Shown here: in pieces, positions 6,142 through 13,888 of the stretch | Numbering within the stretch: the first letter of the stretch is position 1 | How the letters are laid out: each line of letters begins with the position of its first letter | Assembly: GCA_035640455.1 (NCBI GenBank) | Contig: DASQWB010000080.1 | Coordinates: forward strand, 1-15,637 | Source: AC-50 sp035640455 | Lineage (GTDB): Bacteria; Actinomycetota; Thermoleophilia; Gaiellales; Gaiellaceae | Length of the DNA stretch: 15,637 nucleotides | Direction of reading: 5' to 3' | The notes under the pieces: model-generated | Told to the model about the DNA's origin: nothing | Database searches by the model: none | The model's input: only the letters and a program-made list of their open reading frames with translations | Position numbers and translations under genes: made by a program

Positions 6142-7253
6142 AAGTCCTCTTCCTGACGACGAGCTACCCCTCGCCGGAATCGCCGGTCGACGGCGTCTTC
6201 GTGCGCGAGCATGCGCGCGCCGCCGCGCTTGCCGGCGCCGACGTGCGCGTGGTCCACCTGCAGCGGACGCCGGGCCGCCGCGGCCTCTACGAAGCGGCGG
6301 CCGAGGATGACGACCCGCCGCTCGTCCGCGTCCGCTACCGGCGCTTCGGCCGGCCGCTCAGCTACGCCGCCTTCCTCGCCGGAGCGCGGTCGGTCGCGGG
6401 CGAGCCGGACGTCGTCCACGCGAGCTCGCACCTCTCCGCGCTCGCGGCGCTCACGCTCCGCGGGCCGCTCGTCTACAGCGAGCACTGGAGCATCTTCCTA
6501 CCCGACAACCCGGCCCGGCTGCCGGCGCCGATGGCGCATGCGGCGAGGTTCGCGCTCGAGCGGTCGCAGCTCGTGCTCGCGCCGAGCGAGGCGATGGCGG
6601 CCGCGCTCGCCGCCCACGCGCCGCGGGCGAGGATCCGCGTCGTGCCGAACGTCGTCGACGACGAGCTCTTCCGGCCCGCCGAGCACGAGCCGTCGCACCG
6701 CCTGATCAGCGCCGGTCTGATGGGCGAGAACGGCGCCAAGGGCTATGACGTGCTCTTGGAGGCCATGGCGCTCGTGGACGGTGCTGCCCACCTGGAGCTC
6801 GTCGGCGACGGGCCGCGCCGCGCTGAGTACGAAGCGCTCGCGCATCGGCTCGGGCTCGCGAAGCGCGTGCGCTTCAGCGGCCTCCGGTCGAAGCCGGAGC
6901 TCGCCGAGCGGATGCGCCGCGCCGACCTCTTCGTGCTCGCGAGCCGCTTCGAGAACAACCCCTGCGTCGTGCTCGAGGCGATGGCGAGCGGCCTGCCGGT
7001 CGTCGCGACCCGGGTCGGAGGGCTCCCGGAGCTCGTGGACGAGCGCAGCGGCCTCATCGCCGAGCCGCGCGACCCGCAGAGCATCGCGGCCCGGATCGAC
7101 GAGGCGCTCGACCGCCTCGATGCCTTCGACCGCCAGGAGATCGCACGGCGTGCGCGGGAGCGCTTCGGGCCCGCGGCGGTCGGGAAACTCCTCGTCGAGG
7201 CCTACGAGGACGCGCGGAAGGCGTCGAAGGCGAGGCCTGGGACGAGGCCGTAG
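6138..7253 (+). CDS. Glycosyltransferase family 4 (GT-B)
   Basis: A 371-aa classical GT4 enzyme. The N-terminal half begins MKVLFLTTSYPSPESP with the acceptor-side GVFVREHARA helix (residues 19-28) and VVHASSHLSALAAL. The C-terminal half has VVPNVVDDELF, SAGLMGENGAKGYDVLLEA, LELVGDGPRR and the donor-site motif ENNPCVVLEA, a good E-x7-E, followed by GLPVVATRVGG. It retains an aliphatic donor-binding core and no membrane helices, so it is probably a cytosolic, membrane-associated retaining enzyme using a nucleotide sugar. The GTG start lies in GTGA shared with the amidotransferase stop, indicating coupled translation. Its 3' end overlaps the oppositely oriented GT2 gene by 52 bp. Specificity is unknown. 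Confidence 0.92.
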   Translation: MKVLFLTTSYPSPESPVDGVFVREHARAAALAGADVRVVHLQRTPGRRGLYEAAAEDDDPPLVRVRYRRFGRPLSYAAFLAGARSVAGEPDVVHASSHLSALAALTLRGPLVYSEHWSIFLPDNPARLPAPMAHAARFALERSQLVLAPSEAMAAALAAHAPRARIRVVPNVVDDELFRPAEHEPSHRLISAGLMGENGAKGYDVLLEAMALVDGAAHLELVGDGPRRAEYEALAHRLGLAKRVRFSGLRSKPELAERMRRADLFVLASRFENNPCVVLEAMASGLPVVATRVGGLPELVDERSGLIAEPRDPQSIAARIDEALDRLDAFDRQEIARRARERFGPAAVGKLLVEAYEDARKASKARPGTRP

Positions 7254-8035
7254 CGGCGCCTCCGAACCGCTTCGTGCATTAGTGCACGAGCCTCCGAAGG
7301 GTCGCGCTCGCCGCGGATCGACCGGAGCAGCGCCGGGTCGCGCCAGAGCTCGTCGCGGAGGCGCTCGCGGCTTCGCACGCGCTCCTCGACGCGGCTGCGC
7401 GTGACGGCGCCGGGGTGCTCGCGATAGCGGTAGAGGACATCCGGGATCGCGCCGAGCTCCCACGTGCGGGCGATCCGCCGCCACAGGTCGTAGTCCTCGT
7501 TCGCGCCGTAGTCGGCGCGGTAGCCGCCCGCCCGCCACACGGCCTCGGCCCGCAGCGCCACGGCGCCATGCGTGAACGGGTTCCGGAGCAGCAGCCGCCG
7601 CCGGAGTGCCGCGTCGTCGTCCGGGAGCACGACCGTCGCCGTGCGGCCGATGGTCTCCACGCCCGTAACGACGAGCGCCACACGCGGTCGCGCCTCGAGG
7701 TAATCGACCTGCCGCTCGAGCCGCTCCGGGAGCGAGACGTCGTCCGCGTCCATGCGCGCGAGGAGCGGCGCACGCGCCTCGCCGAGCGCACGGTTGAGCG
7801 CCGCGACGAGCCCGAGCCGCTCCTGCCGCAGTACGCGCACTCGTTCGTCCGCGACCGCGGCGAGCATCGCCGGCGTCTCGTCCTCGGAGCCGTCGTCGAC
7901 GACAAGGAGCTCGAACTCGGCGAGCGTCTGCGCGAGCACGCTCTCGAGTGCCTCGCGCAGGAACACCGCGCCGTCCCGCACGGGGAGGAGGACGCTGATC
8001 AGCGGACCTGCGCCGCCGCCCAGATCTCTCCCCAC
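7202..8035 (-). CDS. Glycosyltransferase family 2 (GT-A)
   Basis: A 277-aa inverting-type GT-A enzyme. Numbering is from GTG 8035. It has LISVLLPVRDG (12-22), the nucleotide-binding LLVVDDGSED (43-52), the metal-binding region ARMDADDVSLPERL (93-106) with the DXD triad, a FTHGAVALR segment (154-162) and the acidic NEDYDLWRR (179-187) that carries the catalytic base in this family. No membrane helix is seen. Start choice is uncertain: GTG 8035 overlaps the methyltransferase by 37 bp, while a CTG at 8002 would give a CTGA overlap like the other junctions and place the first strand at residue 1. It is the last gene of the long minus-strand operon and converges with the GT4 gene over 52 bp. The donor is unknown. 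Confidence 0.9.
   Translation of the reverse strand: MGRDLGGGAGPLISVLLPVRDGAVFLREALESVLAQTLAEFELLVVDDGSEDETPAMLAAVADERVRVLRQERLGLVAALNRALGEARAPLLARMDADDVSLPERLERQVDYLEARPRVALVVTGVETIGRTATVVLPDDDAALRRRLLLRNPFTHGAVALRAEAVWRAGGYRADYGANEDYDLWRRIARTWELGAIPDVLYRYREHPGAVTRSRVEERVRSRERLRDELWRDPALLRSIRGERDPSEARALMHEAVRRRRYGLVPGLAFDAFRASS
7272..7289 (+). terminator. Hairpin past the end of the amidotransferase/GT4 unit
   Basis: TCGTGCA (7272-7278) and TGCACGA (7283-7289) form a perfect 7-bp stem with a TTAG loop, starting 18 nt after the + strand stop. No T-run follows. It lies inside the 3' end of the convergent GT2 gene, so chance cannot be excluded. The position mirrors the hairpin at 2210-2234 after the other convergent junction. 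Confidence 0.3.
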
Positions 8036-8733
8036 GCGTGGACGAGCTCGGTCGGCTCGAGCCCGGCCTCATGGAGCTCGGCGAGGAGATCCTCGTCCGT
8101 GTACTCGACGAAGTGCTGCGGGTCGCTGCGGTGCTCGAGGCCGAGCTCGCGGCGGAGCGGCACGTGCCAGTGGCGCGTCCGCGCGGGGACGCGGAGCAGG
8201 AGCCGCTCCGGGCGAGCCGACTCGACGAGCGTCCGCAGGAGCTCGACGCGCCGCTCGACGTGCTCGAGCACGTTCGAGAGGACGACGACGTCGAACCGCT
8301 CCTCAGGCCGCCATGTCAGCACGTCCGCCTCGACGTATTCCACGTTCGGCTGCGCCGAGCGCTCGCGCGCGAACGCGAGGTAGCGCGGGCTCACGTCGAC
8401 GCCGACGACGCGGGCGCCTGCTCGCTCGGCCAGGTCGCGCGCGAGCTCCCCCTTGCCGCAACCGACGTCGAGCACGCGCTCGCCGAGCCGCACCCGCTCG
8501 ACGAAGAAGTCGTGGTAGGCGGTCAGCCGGTGCTTTGCATGGACGCCGCCGTCGTAGCGGATCGCCGCGTGGTCGATCTCGCGCTGCAGGTGGTCGTCGA
8601 GCGCGAAGAGCTCGCGCAGCGCGTCAGCCGCCTCGCGGCGCTCCGCGAGGACGTTCACCCACGACTGGAAGACACGGCGCGCGAGCTTCGGCGGCACCCG
8701 GCCGAGCGCCGCCCGCCATGCCGCTCGGATCAA
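7999..8733 (-). CDS. SAM-dependent methyltransferase (class I)
   Basis: A 244-aa protein if started at TTG 8733. It has a Rossmann methyltransferase core with motif I VLDVGCGKGELA (residues 87-98), the acidic residue ending the second strand in VVGVDVS (109-115), EADVL (135-139) and motif IV/post-IV VVLSNVLEHVE (150-160), the pattern of Ubie/Coq-type enzymes. The N-terminal 80 residues are helical and basic with HAKHRLTAYHDFF, like many glycan-locus methyltransferases. The C-terminal part has HFVEYTDEDLLAEL (207-220). It may methylate a sugar hydroxyl in the chain or cap its end. TTG 8733 overlaps the previous stop as TTGA, matching the operon's habit. GTG 8778 is an alternative adding 15 residues with a 49-bp overlap. 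Substrate is inferred from context only. Confidence 0.88.
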   Translation of the reverse strand: MIRAAWRAALGRVPPKLARRVFQSWVNVLAERREAADALRELFALDDHLQREIDHAAIRYDGGVHAKHRLTAYHDFFVERVRLGERVLDVGCGKGELARDLAERAGARVVGVDVSPRYLAFARERSAQPNVEYVEADVLTWRPEERFDVVVLSNVLEHVERRVELLRTLVESARPERLLLRVPARTRHWHVPLRRELGLEHRSDPQHFVEYTDEDLLAELHEAGLEPTELVHAWGEIWAAAQVR

Positions 8734-9830
8734 CCCCGAACGAGGCGCTCCAAGACCTCGCGGTGGCGATCGACCCACGGCCGGACGTCAAACGCGAGCG
8801 AACGCTCGCGCGCGGCGGCGGCGTAGTCCGGCAGCCGGTCCGAGACCGCCCGCACAGCCTCGGCGAGCTCCGGCGGCGCCGGCGGGTGGTCGCGGTCCCA
8901 ATCGAGCGGCGCGTCGATCCCCACGCCCGCCTCCTCGCCGACGAGCTCGGGCGTGCCGCCGCTCCGGGAGTAGACGACCGGAACACCGCACGCCATCGCC
9001 TCGAGCACGACCGTCGGGCACGGGTCGTTGTACTTCGTGTGCAGGAGCACGTCCGCGCGACGATACAGCGCAGGGGCCGCGGCCTGGCTGTACGTCCCAA
9101 GGAACTCGACGCGGTCGGCGACGCGGTCGAGGAGCGACGCGAGCTCGCGGCGGACGACGCGGGGATCCGGATCCCAGGCCGCCCGGCCCGCGACGAGGAG
9201 CCGCGCCTCGGGGAGGAGCCGGAGCGTCACGAGCGCCGTCTCGAGACGGTAGCGCTGGTACTGGTTGCCGCCGAGGAGGAGCGTGAGCGGCCGGTCGCCG
9301 CCGCGCTCGCCGGGCGTGAAGAGCTCCGTGTCGACCGGGTTCGGCAGCACCTCCGCGGGGCCCTTCCGCGCCTCGAGCCACAAGTCCGAGCTGACGCGGC
9401 AGAACTCGCTCTGGAAGAAGACGTAGTCGGCGGCGTGGACACCCTCGGCGAGCGGCTCGTTCGTCCGCGACCAGCCCGGGCCGTGCCAGCCGCGATACGC
9501 GACGCCGTCCTGGTTCCAGACGACGGCTGCGCGCCGCTCGCGCGCGAGGAGCATCAGCTCGCGCGAGTCCCGCGGGCGGTTGCTGCTCCCGAGGTAGAGG
9601 ACGTTGAAGGCCTCCGGCTCGTTCGGATAGGCGGCCTGGAGGTGCTGGAACTTGACCATGCCGCCGTGGACGGGCTCGTCCGGGCCCGGGATCCGGTCGT
9701 GCCCGTAGAAGACCGCGATCCGATCGGTCGCGGGGGCGCCGCGCGCGATCCGCGCGTGTCGCAGGCGCACCGCCGCCCGCTCGGCGCGCGACTCCACACG
9801 GCGACGAACCCGGCCGAGCACCCTCCTCAT
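8730..9830 (-). CDS. Glycosyltransferase family 4 (GT-B)
   Basis: A 366-aa GT-B protein starting at ATG 9830, which overlaps the upstream stop as ATGA. The first 35 residues are very basic (MRRVLGRVRRRVESR), perhaps contacting membrane phospholipid. The N-terminal half has IAVFYGHDRIPGPDE (38-52), HGGMVKFQHL and VVWNQDGVAYRGWHGPGW (103-120). The C-terminal half has VLPNPVDTELFTPGE (161-175), LLLGGNQYQRYRLETAL, LLVAGRAAW, VEFLGTYSQ and the donor site NDPCPTVVLEAMACGVPVVY (268-287), with an Asp-Pro-Cys version of E-x7-E, then SRSGGTPELVG. The upstream neighbour shares the DPC donor motif and the RSGG-x2-ELVG segment, so the two may be related duplicates. Specificity is unknown. Confidence 0.9.
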   Translation of the reverse strand: MRRVLGRVRRRVESRAERAAVRLRHARIARGAPATDRIAVFYGHDRIPGPDEPVHGGMVKFQHLQAAYPNEPEAFNVLYLGSSNRPRDSRELMLLARERRAAVVWNQDGVAYRGWHGPGWSRTNEPLAEGVHAADYVFFQSEFCRVSSDLWLEARKGPAEVLPNPVDTELFTPGERGGDRPLTLLLGGNQYQRYRLETALVTLRLLPEARLLVAGRAAWDPDPRVVRRELASLLDRVADRVEFLGTYSQAAAPALYRRADVLLHTKYNDPCPTVVLEAMACGVPVVYSRSGGTPELVGEEAGVGIDAPLDWDRDHPPAPPELAEAVRAVSDRLPDYAAAARERSLAFDVRPWVDRHREVLERLVRG

Positions 9831-10729
9831 GCGAGCCCGAGCGCGTCGAGGTACCCGTCGGCGACCTCCCCGAGCTTCGGCACCCGAATCGCCGCGCGCC
9901 GCTCGTCGAGCTCTTGCGCCAGCCGATCGAGGAGCTCCGGCAGCGCTTCGCGCTCGTCGTAGCCGAAGCCGGCGTCGCCGACGAGCTCGTGGTGCCCGCC
10001 GCTTCGGACGTAGAGCGCCGGCAGGCCGCACGCGAGCGCCTCGAGGAGCGCGTTCGAGCACGGGTCGGCGAGGCTCGCGGTGACGTAGACGTCCTGCCGG
10101 CGGAGTACCTCGGCGAGCTCCGCGGAGGGCAGCGGCTCGAGCACGTGCTCGGCCTGCACGGGGGCCGACGCCCGCCCGACGAAGGTGAGCTCGTACCGGT
10201 CGCGGTCGACGTGCGTCGCGAGCCAGGCGTACGTCTCGCCGCCCTTGCGCGGATTGTCCGACCAGCTCGTCGCGACGACGCGGACGCGGCGCCCGGCGAG
10301 CGGCTCGCGCTCGCGCGGCGGATGGAAGATCGCGGGATCGACGGCGTTCGGGATCACGACCGGCTCGCGCAGCTCGATCCCGAGCTCGCGGTGCGCTTCG
10401 AGGCTGTAGCGGGACTGGAAGACCGTCGCGTCGGCGTGCCGGCGGTTCAGCTCCGCGATACGGCGGTCGGCGCCGTCGTCGGCGCCGCGGTAGAGCTGGA
10501 TCGGCCCGTCGACACGGTGGACGACGCGCGCCCCTGCCGGCGGCTCGCCTTCGAGAAGGTATGCGTGGAGGAGCACGCTGCGGGCACGCCTCGGGAGCCG
10601 GCCGTCCGAGACGCGCAGGCCCCGCCGCTCGAGCTCCCCCCGCAGCGCGAGCAGGAACTGGTTCGAGCCTCCGTACGGCGGCGGCCGCAGCCGGTGCGAG
10701 ATGGCGACGTCGGGCGGGCGCAGCCTCAT
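9827..10729 (-). CDS. Compact glycosyltransferase family 4 (GT-B)
   Basis: A 300-aa protein, short for a GT-B enzyme (usually 350-400). The N-terminal half is reduced: ISHRLRPPPYGGSNQFLLAL (9-28) leads quickly to LLHAYLLEGE and VVHRVDGPIQLYRG (69-82). The C-terminal half is complete, with VVIPNAVDPAIFHPP (124-138), VVATSWSDNPRKGGETYAWL (151-170), LTFVGR, and donor site LADPCSNALLEALACGLPAL (220-239), then YVRSGGHHELVGDAGFGYDE. ATG 10729 overlaps the previous stop as ATGA. The likeness of its donor half to the next gene (DPC motif, RSGG...ELVG) suggests a common origin. The small acceptor domain may mean a short or lipid-linked acceptor; that is inference. Confidence 0.88.
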   Translation of the reverse strand: MRLRPPDVAISHRLRPPPYGGSNQFLLALRGELERRGLRVSDGRLPRRARSVLLHAYLLEGEPPAGARVVHRVDGPIQLYRGADDGADRRIAELNRRHADATVFQSRYSLEAHRELGIELREPVVIPNAVDPAIFHPPREREPLAGRRVRVVATSWSDNPRKGGETYAWLATHVDRDRYELTFVGRASAPVQAEHVLEPLPSAELAEVLRRQDVYVTASLADPCSNALLEALACGLPALYVRSGGHHELVGDAGFGYDEREALPELLDRLAQELDERRAAIRVPKLGEVADGYLDALGLA

Positions 10730-11751
10730 CCTGCGACCTCCCGCAGGAAGTGCCCGTAACGGCACGCGATCACCGGCGTCGAGTACAGCTCCTCGACGGT
10801 CTGCCGCGCCCGCGCGCCGAGCTCGGCCCGAAGCCGCGGGTCGCGGAGCCGTTCGACCGCGGCCCGCCACTCCTCCGGCGACTCGGCGACCATCCCGGCC
10901 CCGTGCGCGGCGATCGCCTCGACGTACGACTGCTGCGGGCTCGCCACCGCCGGCAGGCCGGCCGCCATCCCGAGCGTGATCTTCCACTCGCTGTGGCCGA
11001 GCTCGTAGCCGTTCACGAGGCGCTTCGGGGAGACGATCGCGTCGCAGCTCCGCAGGACGCGAGCGTAGCCGCGGAGACTGAACGGCTCGAACCGCACGGG
11101 AACGACCTCCGCGAGCTCGTCGAGCTCGGGCGGCGGCGCGTCGGAGACGACGACGAGCTCGACGCCGCGAGCGCCGGTGAGCGGCTCCCGAAGGAGCGTC
11201 AGCGGCCGCGCCTTCTGCGAGCGGCCCGACCACACGAGCCGGAGCACCCGCCCCTCGTGCGGCGGCCGCGGCCGGAAGATGCGCAGGTCGACGTTGTCCG
11301 GGATCCACGTGGCGCGCTCGTTGTAGCGGCGGACGATCCCGAGGATGTAGCTCGAGTCGGCGACGACCGCGTCCGCGCCGCGCGTCATCGCCTCCGCGTC
11401 ACGCTGCTGCTCCGTCGTCGGCTTCGTCCGCGGCACGTCGTAGTCGCCCCAGATCTCGTAGTAGTTGACGTTCGCGTCGAAGACGACGCGACCGCCGGTC
11501 GCCCGCACCCGCTCCGCCGCCGCTTGCGCGCGCTCGCCCATCGCCTTCGCGAAGACGACGACGTCGTAGCGCCGCTCCGGCCGGTAGAGCTCGTTCCGGA
11601 GGCGCGTGTTCGCGTTCAGCCAGCGCGCGACGTTCGCGACGCGCATCGCCACGCTCGTCTCGAGGCCGCGGAACGTCGCGCGCTCGGCGGTGAGCGTCGA
11701 GGGCGTCGCCCAGCCGACCCGGAGCTCCGGCCGGCCGCCAAGCCGGATCAA
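10726..11751 (-). CDS. Glycosyltransferase-like GT-B protein with altered donor-site motif
   Basis: A 341-aa protein starting at TTG 11751, overlapping the ABC ATPase stop as TTGA; no ATG or GTG lies near. The N-terminal half has RVGWATPSTLT (11-21), RRYDVVVFAKAMGE (60-73) and RVVFDANVNYYEIWGDYDVP (88-107). The middle has ADAVVADSSYILGIVRRY and WIPDNVDLRIFRPRPP (149-164), typical of the GT-B linker. The C-terminal half has LRLVWSGRSQKARPLTLL and HSEWKITLGMAAGLPAVAS (253-271). Where classical GT4 enzymes have E-x7-E, this has Glu255 followed by Lys257 and a Gly in place of the second Glu, as in sequences with a K-x4-MAAGLP pattern. It may use a different donor or be weakly active. Family-level confidence is good, function less so. 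Confidence 0.83.
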   Translation of the reverse strand: MIRLGGRPELRVGWATPSTLTAERATFRGLETSVAMRVANVARWLNANTRLRNELYRPERRYDVVVFAKAMGERAQAAAERVRATGGRVVFDANVNYYEIWGDYDVPRTKPTTEQQRDAEAMTRGADAVVADSSYILGIVRRYNERATWIPDNVDLRIFRPRPPHEGRVLRLVWSGRSQKARPLTLLREPLTGARGVELVVVSDAPPPELDELAEVVPVRFEPFSLRGYARVLRSCDAIVSPKRLVNGYELGHSEWKITLGMAAGLPAVASPQQSYVEAIAAHGAGMVAESPEEWRAAVERLRDPRLRAELGARARQTVEELYSTPVIACRYGHFLREVAG

Positions 11752-13043
11752 TCGCTTCGGCGGCGGGCGACGAGCGGCGCGTCGGTCTCGGCGCCCGCGG
11801 CCTCGCTCGTCCAGCGGAGCAGCGGCCGCACCGGCCCGCCGATCCTCCCGGCGAAGGCGCCGCGAGCCGTCGGGCCCTCCCGCTCGACGACCTGGAACGT
11901 GAGCGCCGACTCGACCTCGGCGTGCCGCCAGGGCTTGCGCCCGAGGAGCGGCGACTTGACGGAGACCGTGACGTGGAGGGTGCTCTCGTTCAGCAGGTGC
12001 TCCGGGATCCACGCCGTGATGACGTAGTGGCCCGGGTCGCGCGGCTCCGTCCAGACCGGATTCGTGTCCATGGCGCTGAAGACGAGGCTCCCGCGCTCGT
12101 CGACGAGGTCGATCCACGGGAACACCGTCTCGCGGCGCAACAGGTCGAACCCGATCTCGATCCCGACCGGCTCCGAGACGTCGACGACGTCGGAGGTGGC
12201 GCCGGTCGCGTCGACGACGCGCGCCGAGCGAAGCCGCGCCCAGTCGTCCCCGGGGGCCGTCGTCCGATCCCGCCACTCGCGCCGCGCGGAGGTGCCGTGG
12301 TCGCCGTGCAGGTAGTGCCCGATCACCTGCTCGGCCGGGCCGTCCTCGACGAGCCGGCCGCCGTCGAGCAGGATCAGGCGGGGGCAGAGCCGCGCGATCG
12401 TCGGCATCGAGTGCGAGACGAAGAGGACGGTGCGGCCGGAGCGGCCGAAGCTCTCCATCTTGCCCAGGCAGCGCTTCTGGAACTCGGCGTCGCCGACGGC
12501 GAGCACCTCGTCGACGAGCAGGATCTCGGGCTCGAGGTGCGCCGCCACCGAGAACGCGAGCCGGACGGTCATCCCGCTCGAGTAGCGCTTCACCGGCGTG
12601 TCGAGGAACTTCTCGACGCCCGCGAACTCGACGATCTCGTCGAACTTCCGCACGATCTCCGACCGGCGCATGCCGAGGATGGCGCCGTTCAGGAAGATGT
12701 TCTCGCGGCCGGTGAGCTCGGCGTGGAAGCCCGTGCCGACCTCGAGCAGGCTGCCGACGCGGCCGCGGATGTCGGCGTAGCCCGCGGTCGGCTCCGTGAT
12801 GCGCGACAGAAGGCGCAGGAGCGTCGTCTTGCCTGCGCCGTTGCGGCCGATGATCCCGAGCACCTCGCCCTCGGCGACCTCGAAGGAGACGTCACGGAGC
12901 GCCCAGATCGTCTCGTGCTTCGTCCGGCCGGTGCGGAGCGTCCGGAGTCCGTGCATCAGGTGGTCGCGGAGCGTGTCGATCGACGAGTGCAGCTCGCCGA
13001 TGCGGTAGCGCTTGCCGAGCCCCTCTGTCCTGATCGCCTGCAT
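11748..13043 (-). CDS. wzt: Polysaccharide ABC exporter ATP-binding protein, Wzt-like with C-terminal extension
   Basis: A 431-aa ATPase that powers export of a finished glycan across the inner membrane. The nucleotide-binding domain occupies residues 1-245, with Walker A GRNGAGKTT (66-74), the signature YSSGM (154-158), Walker B ILLVDEVLAVGD (174-185) and H-loop His211. LHSSIDTLRDHLM and TGFHAELTGRENIFLNG are typical of TagH/Wzt exporters. About 185 extra residues follow (247-431), rich in beta-strand-like stretches such as VGIEIGFDLLRRE and HYVITAWIPEHLL. They resemble the Wzt C-terminal carbohydrate-binding domain that recognises a terminal modification of the chain. The ATG is 2 nt downstream of the permease stop. 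The extension implies a capped polysaccharide, plausibly one altered by enzymes of this operon. Confidence 0.93.
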   Translation of the reverse strand: MQAIRTEGLGKRYRIGELHSSIDTLRDHLMHGLRTLRTGRTKHETIWALRDVSFEVAEGEVLGIIGRNGAGKTTLLRLLSRITEPTAGYADIRGRVGSLLEVGTGFHAELTGRENIFLNGAILGMRRSEIVRKFDEIVEFAGVEKFLDTPVKRYSSGMTVRLAFSVAAHLEPEILLVDEVLAVGDAEFQKRCLGKMESFGRSGRTVLFVSHSMPTIARLCPRLILLDGGRLVEDGPAEQVIGHYLHGDHGTSARREWRDRTTAPGDDWARLRSARVVDATGATSDVVDVSEPVGIEIGFDLLRRETVFPWIDLVDERGSLVFSAMDTNPVWTEPRDPGHYVITAWIPEHLLNESTLHVTVSVKSPLLGRKPWRHAEVESALTFQVVEREGPTARGAFAGRIGGPVRPLLRWTSEAAGAETDAPLVARRRSD

Positions 13044-13045
13044 CG

Positions 13046-13888
13046 TCAGATCAGGTCCGCGAAGTAGCGCTCGACCCGCTTGAAGTACCAGAGCCCGCTG
13101 AGCGTGATCGCGAGCCCGATGCCGAGGCTCTCGAGGTAGACGCGGTAGTGCGGGAGGCCGCGCCCGAGGACGGCCCAGCGGAAGCCGTCGATCACGCCGG
13201 TCATCGGGTTCAGCGCGAGCAACCACTGCGTGTGCGGCTTGACGGCGGTGATCCCCCAGAGGATCGGCGTGACGAAGAACCAGATCTGGATCAGGAACGG
13301 CAGCACGTACGGCACGTCCCGATAGCGCACGTTCAGGGCCGAGAGCCAGAGCCCGACGCCGAAGGCCGCGAGCAACGCCATCCCGAGGAAGACCGGGATC
13401 ACGACGGCGTGCCAGTGCGGCGCGCGCCCATACCAGAGGAACATGCCGATCAGGACGGTGAAGGCGCACAGGAAGTCGATCACGGGCGCGACCACCGACC
13501 CGAGCGGGATGATCAGGCGCGGGAAGAAGACCTTCGTGATGAGGTTCTGGTTCCCGACGATGCTCGTGCTGCTCGCGGAGAGGCAGGCGGTGAAGTACGT
13601 CCACGGCAGCATCGCGGTGAAGACGAAGAGCGGGTACGGCACGTGGTACTCCGACTTCAAGTGGAGGCCGCGGTGGAAGAGGAGCGTGAAGACGATCGTC
13701 GCGAGGAGCGGCACGAGGATCGCCCAGGCCGCGCCGAGCGCCGTCTGCTTGTACTTGACCTTGACGTCGCGCCAGATGAGGAAGAAGAGGAGCTCGCGGT
13801 AGGCCCAGAGCTCGCGCAGGTCGAGCGACACGCGGCGGCGGCGCGGCTGGATCCGGCGGACGCGTGTCGGCGCAGCAACCGAACTCAC
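13046..13888 (-). CDS. wzm: Polysaccharide ABC-2 type exporter permease, Wzm-like
   Basis: A 280-aa membrane protein, the usual size for this family. A basic, soluble N-terminus (RVRRIQPRRRRVSLDLREL) is followed by LIWRDVKVKYKQTALGAAW (37-55), the amphipathic entry and first helix characteristic of ABC-2 polysaccharide permeases. Six hydrophobic segments fall near residues 50-71, 86-106, 128-152, 161-184, 194-213 and 253-268. NVRYRDVPYVLPFLIQIWFFVTPI (186-209) and LNPMTGVIDGFRWAVLG are family hallmarks. It forms the channel with the ATPase encoded next. The GTG start lies within GTGA shared with the carbamoyltransferase stop. Orientation and coupling point to one complex made together. Confidence 0.94.
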   Translation of the reverse strand: MSSVAAPTRVRRIQPRRRRVSLDLRELWAYRELLFFLIWRDVKVKYKQTALGAAWAILVPLLATIVFTLLFHRGLHLKSEYHVPYPLFVFTAMLPWTYFTACLSASSTSIVGNQNLITKVFFPRLIIPLGSVVAPVIDFLCAFTVLIGMFLWYGRAPHWHAVVIPVFLGMALLAAFGVGLWLSALNVRYRDVPYVLPFLIQIWFFVTPILWGITAVKPHTQWLLALNPMTGVIDGFRWAVLGRGLPHYRVYLESLGIGLAITLSGLWYFKRVERYFADLI

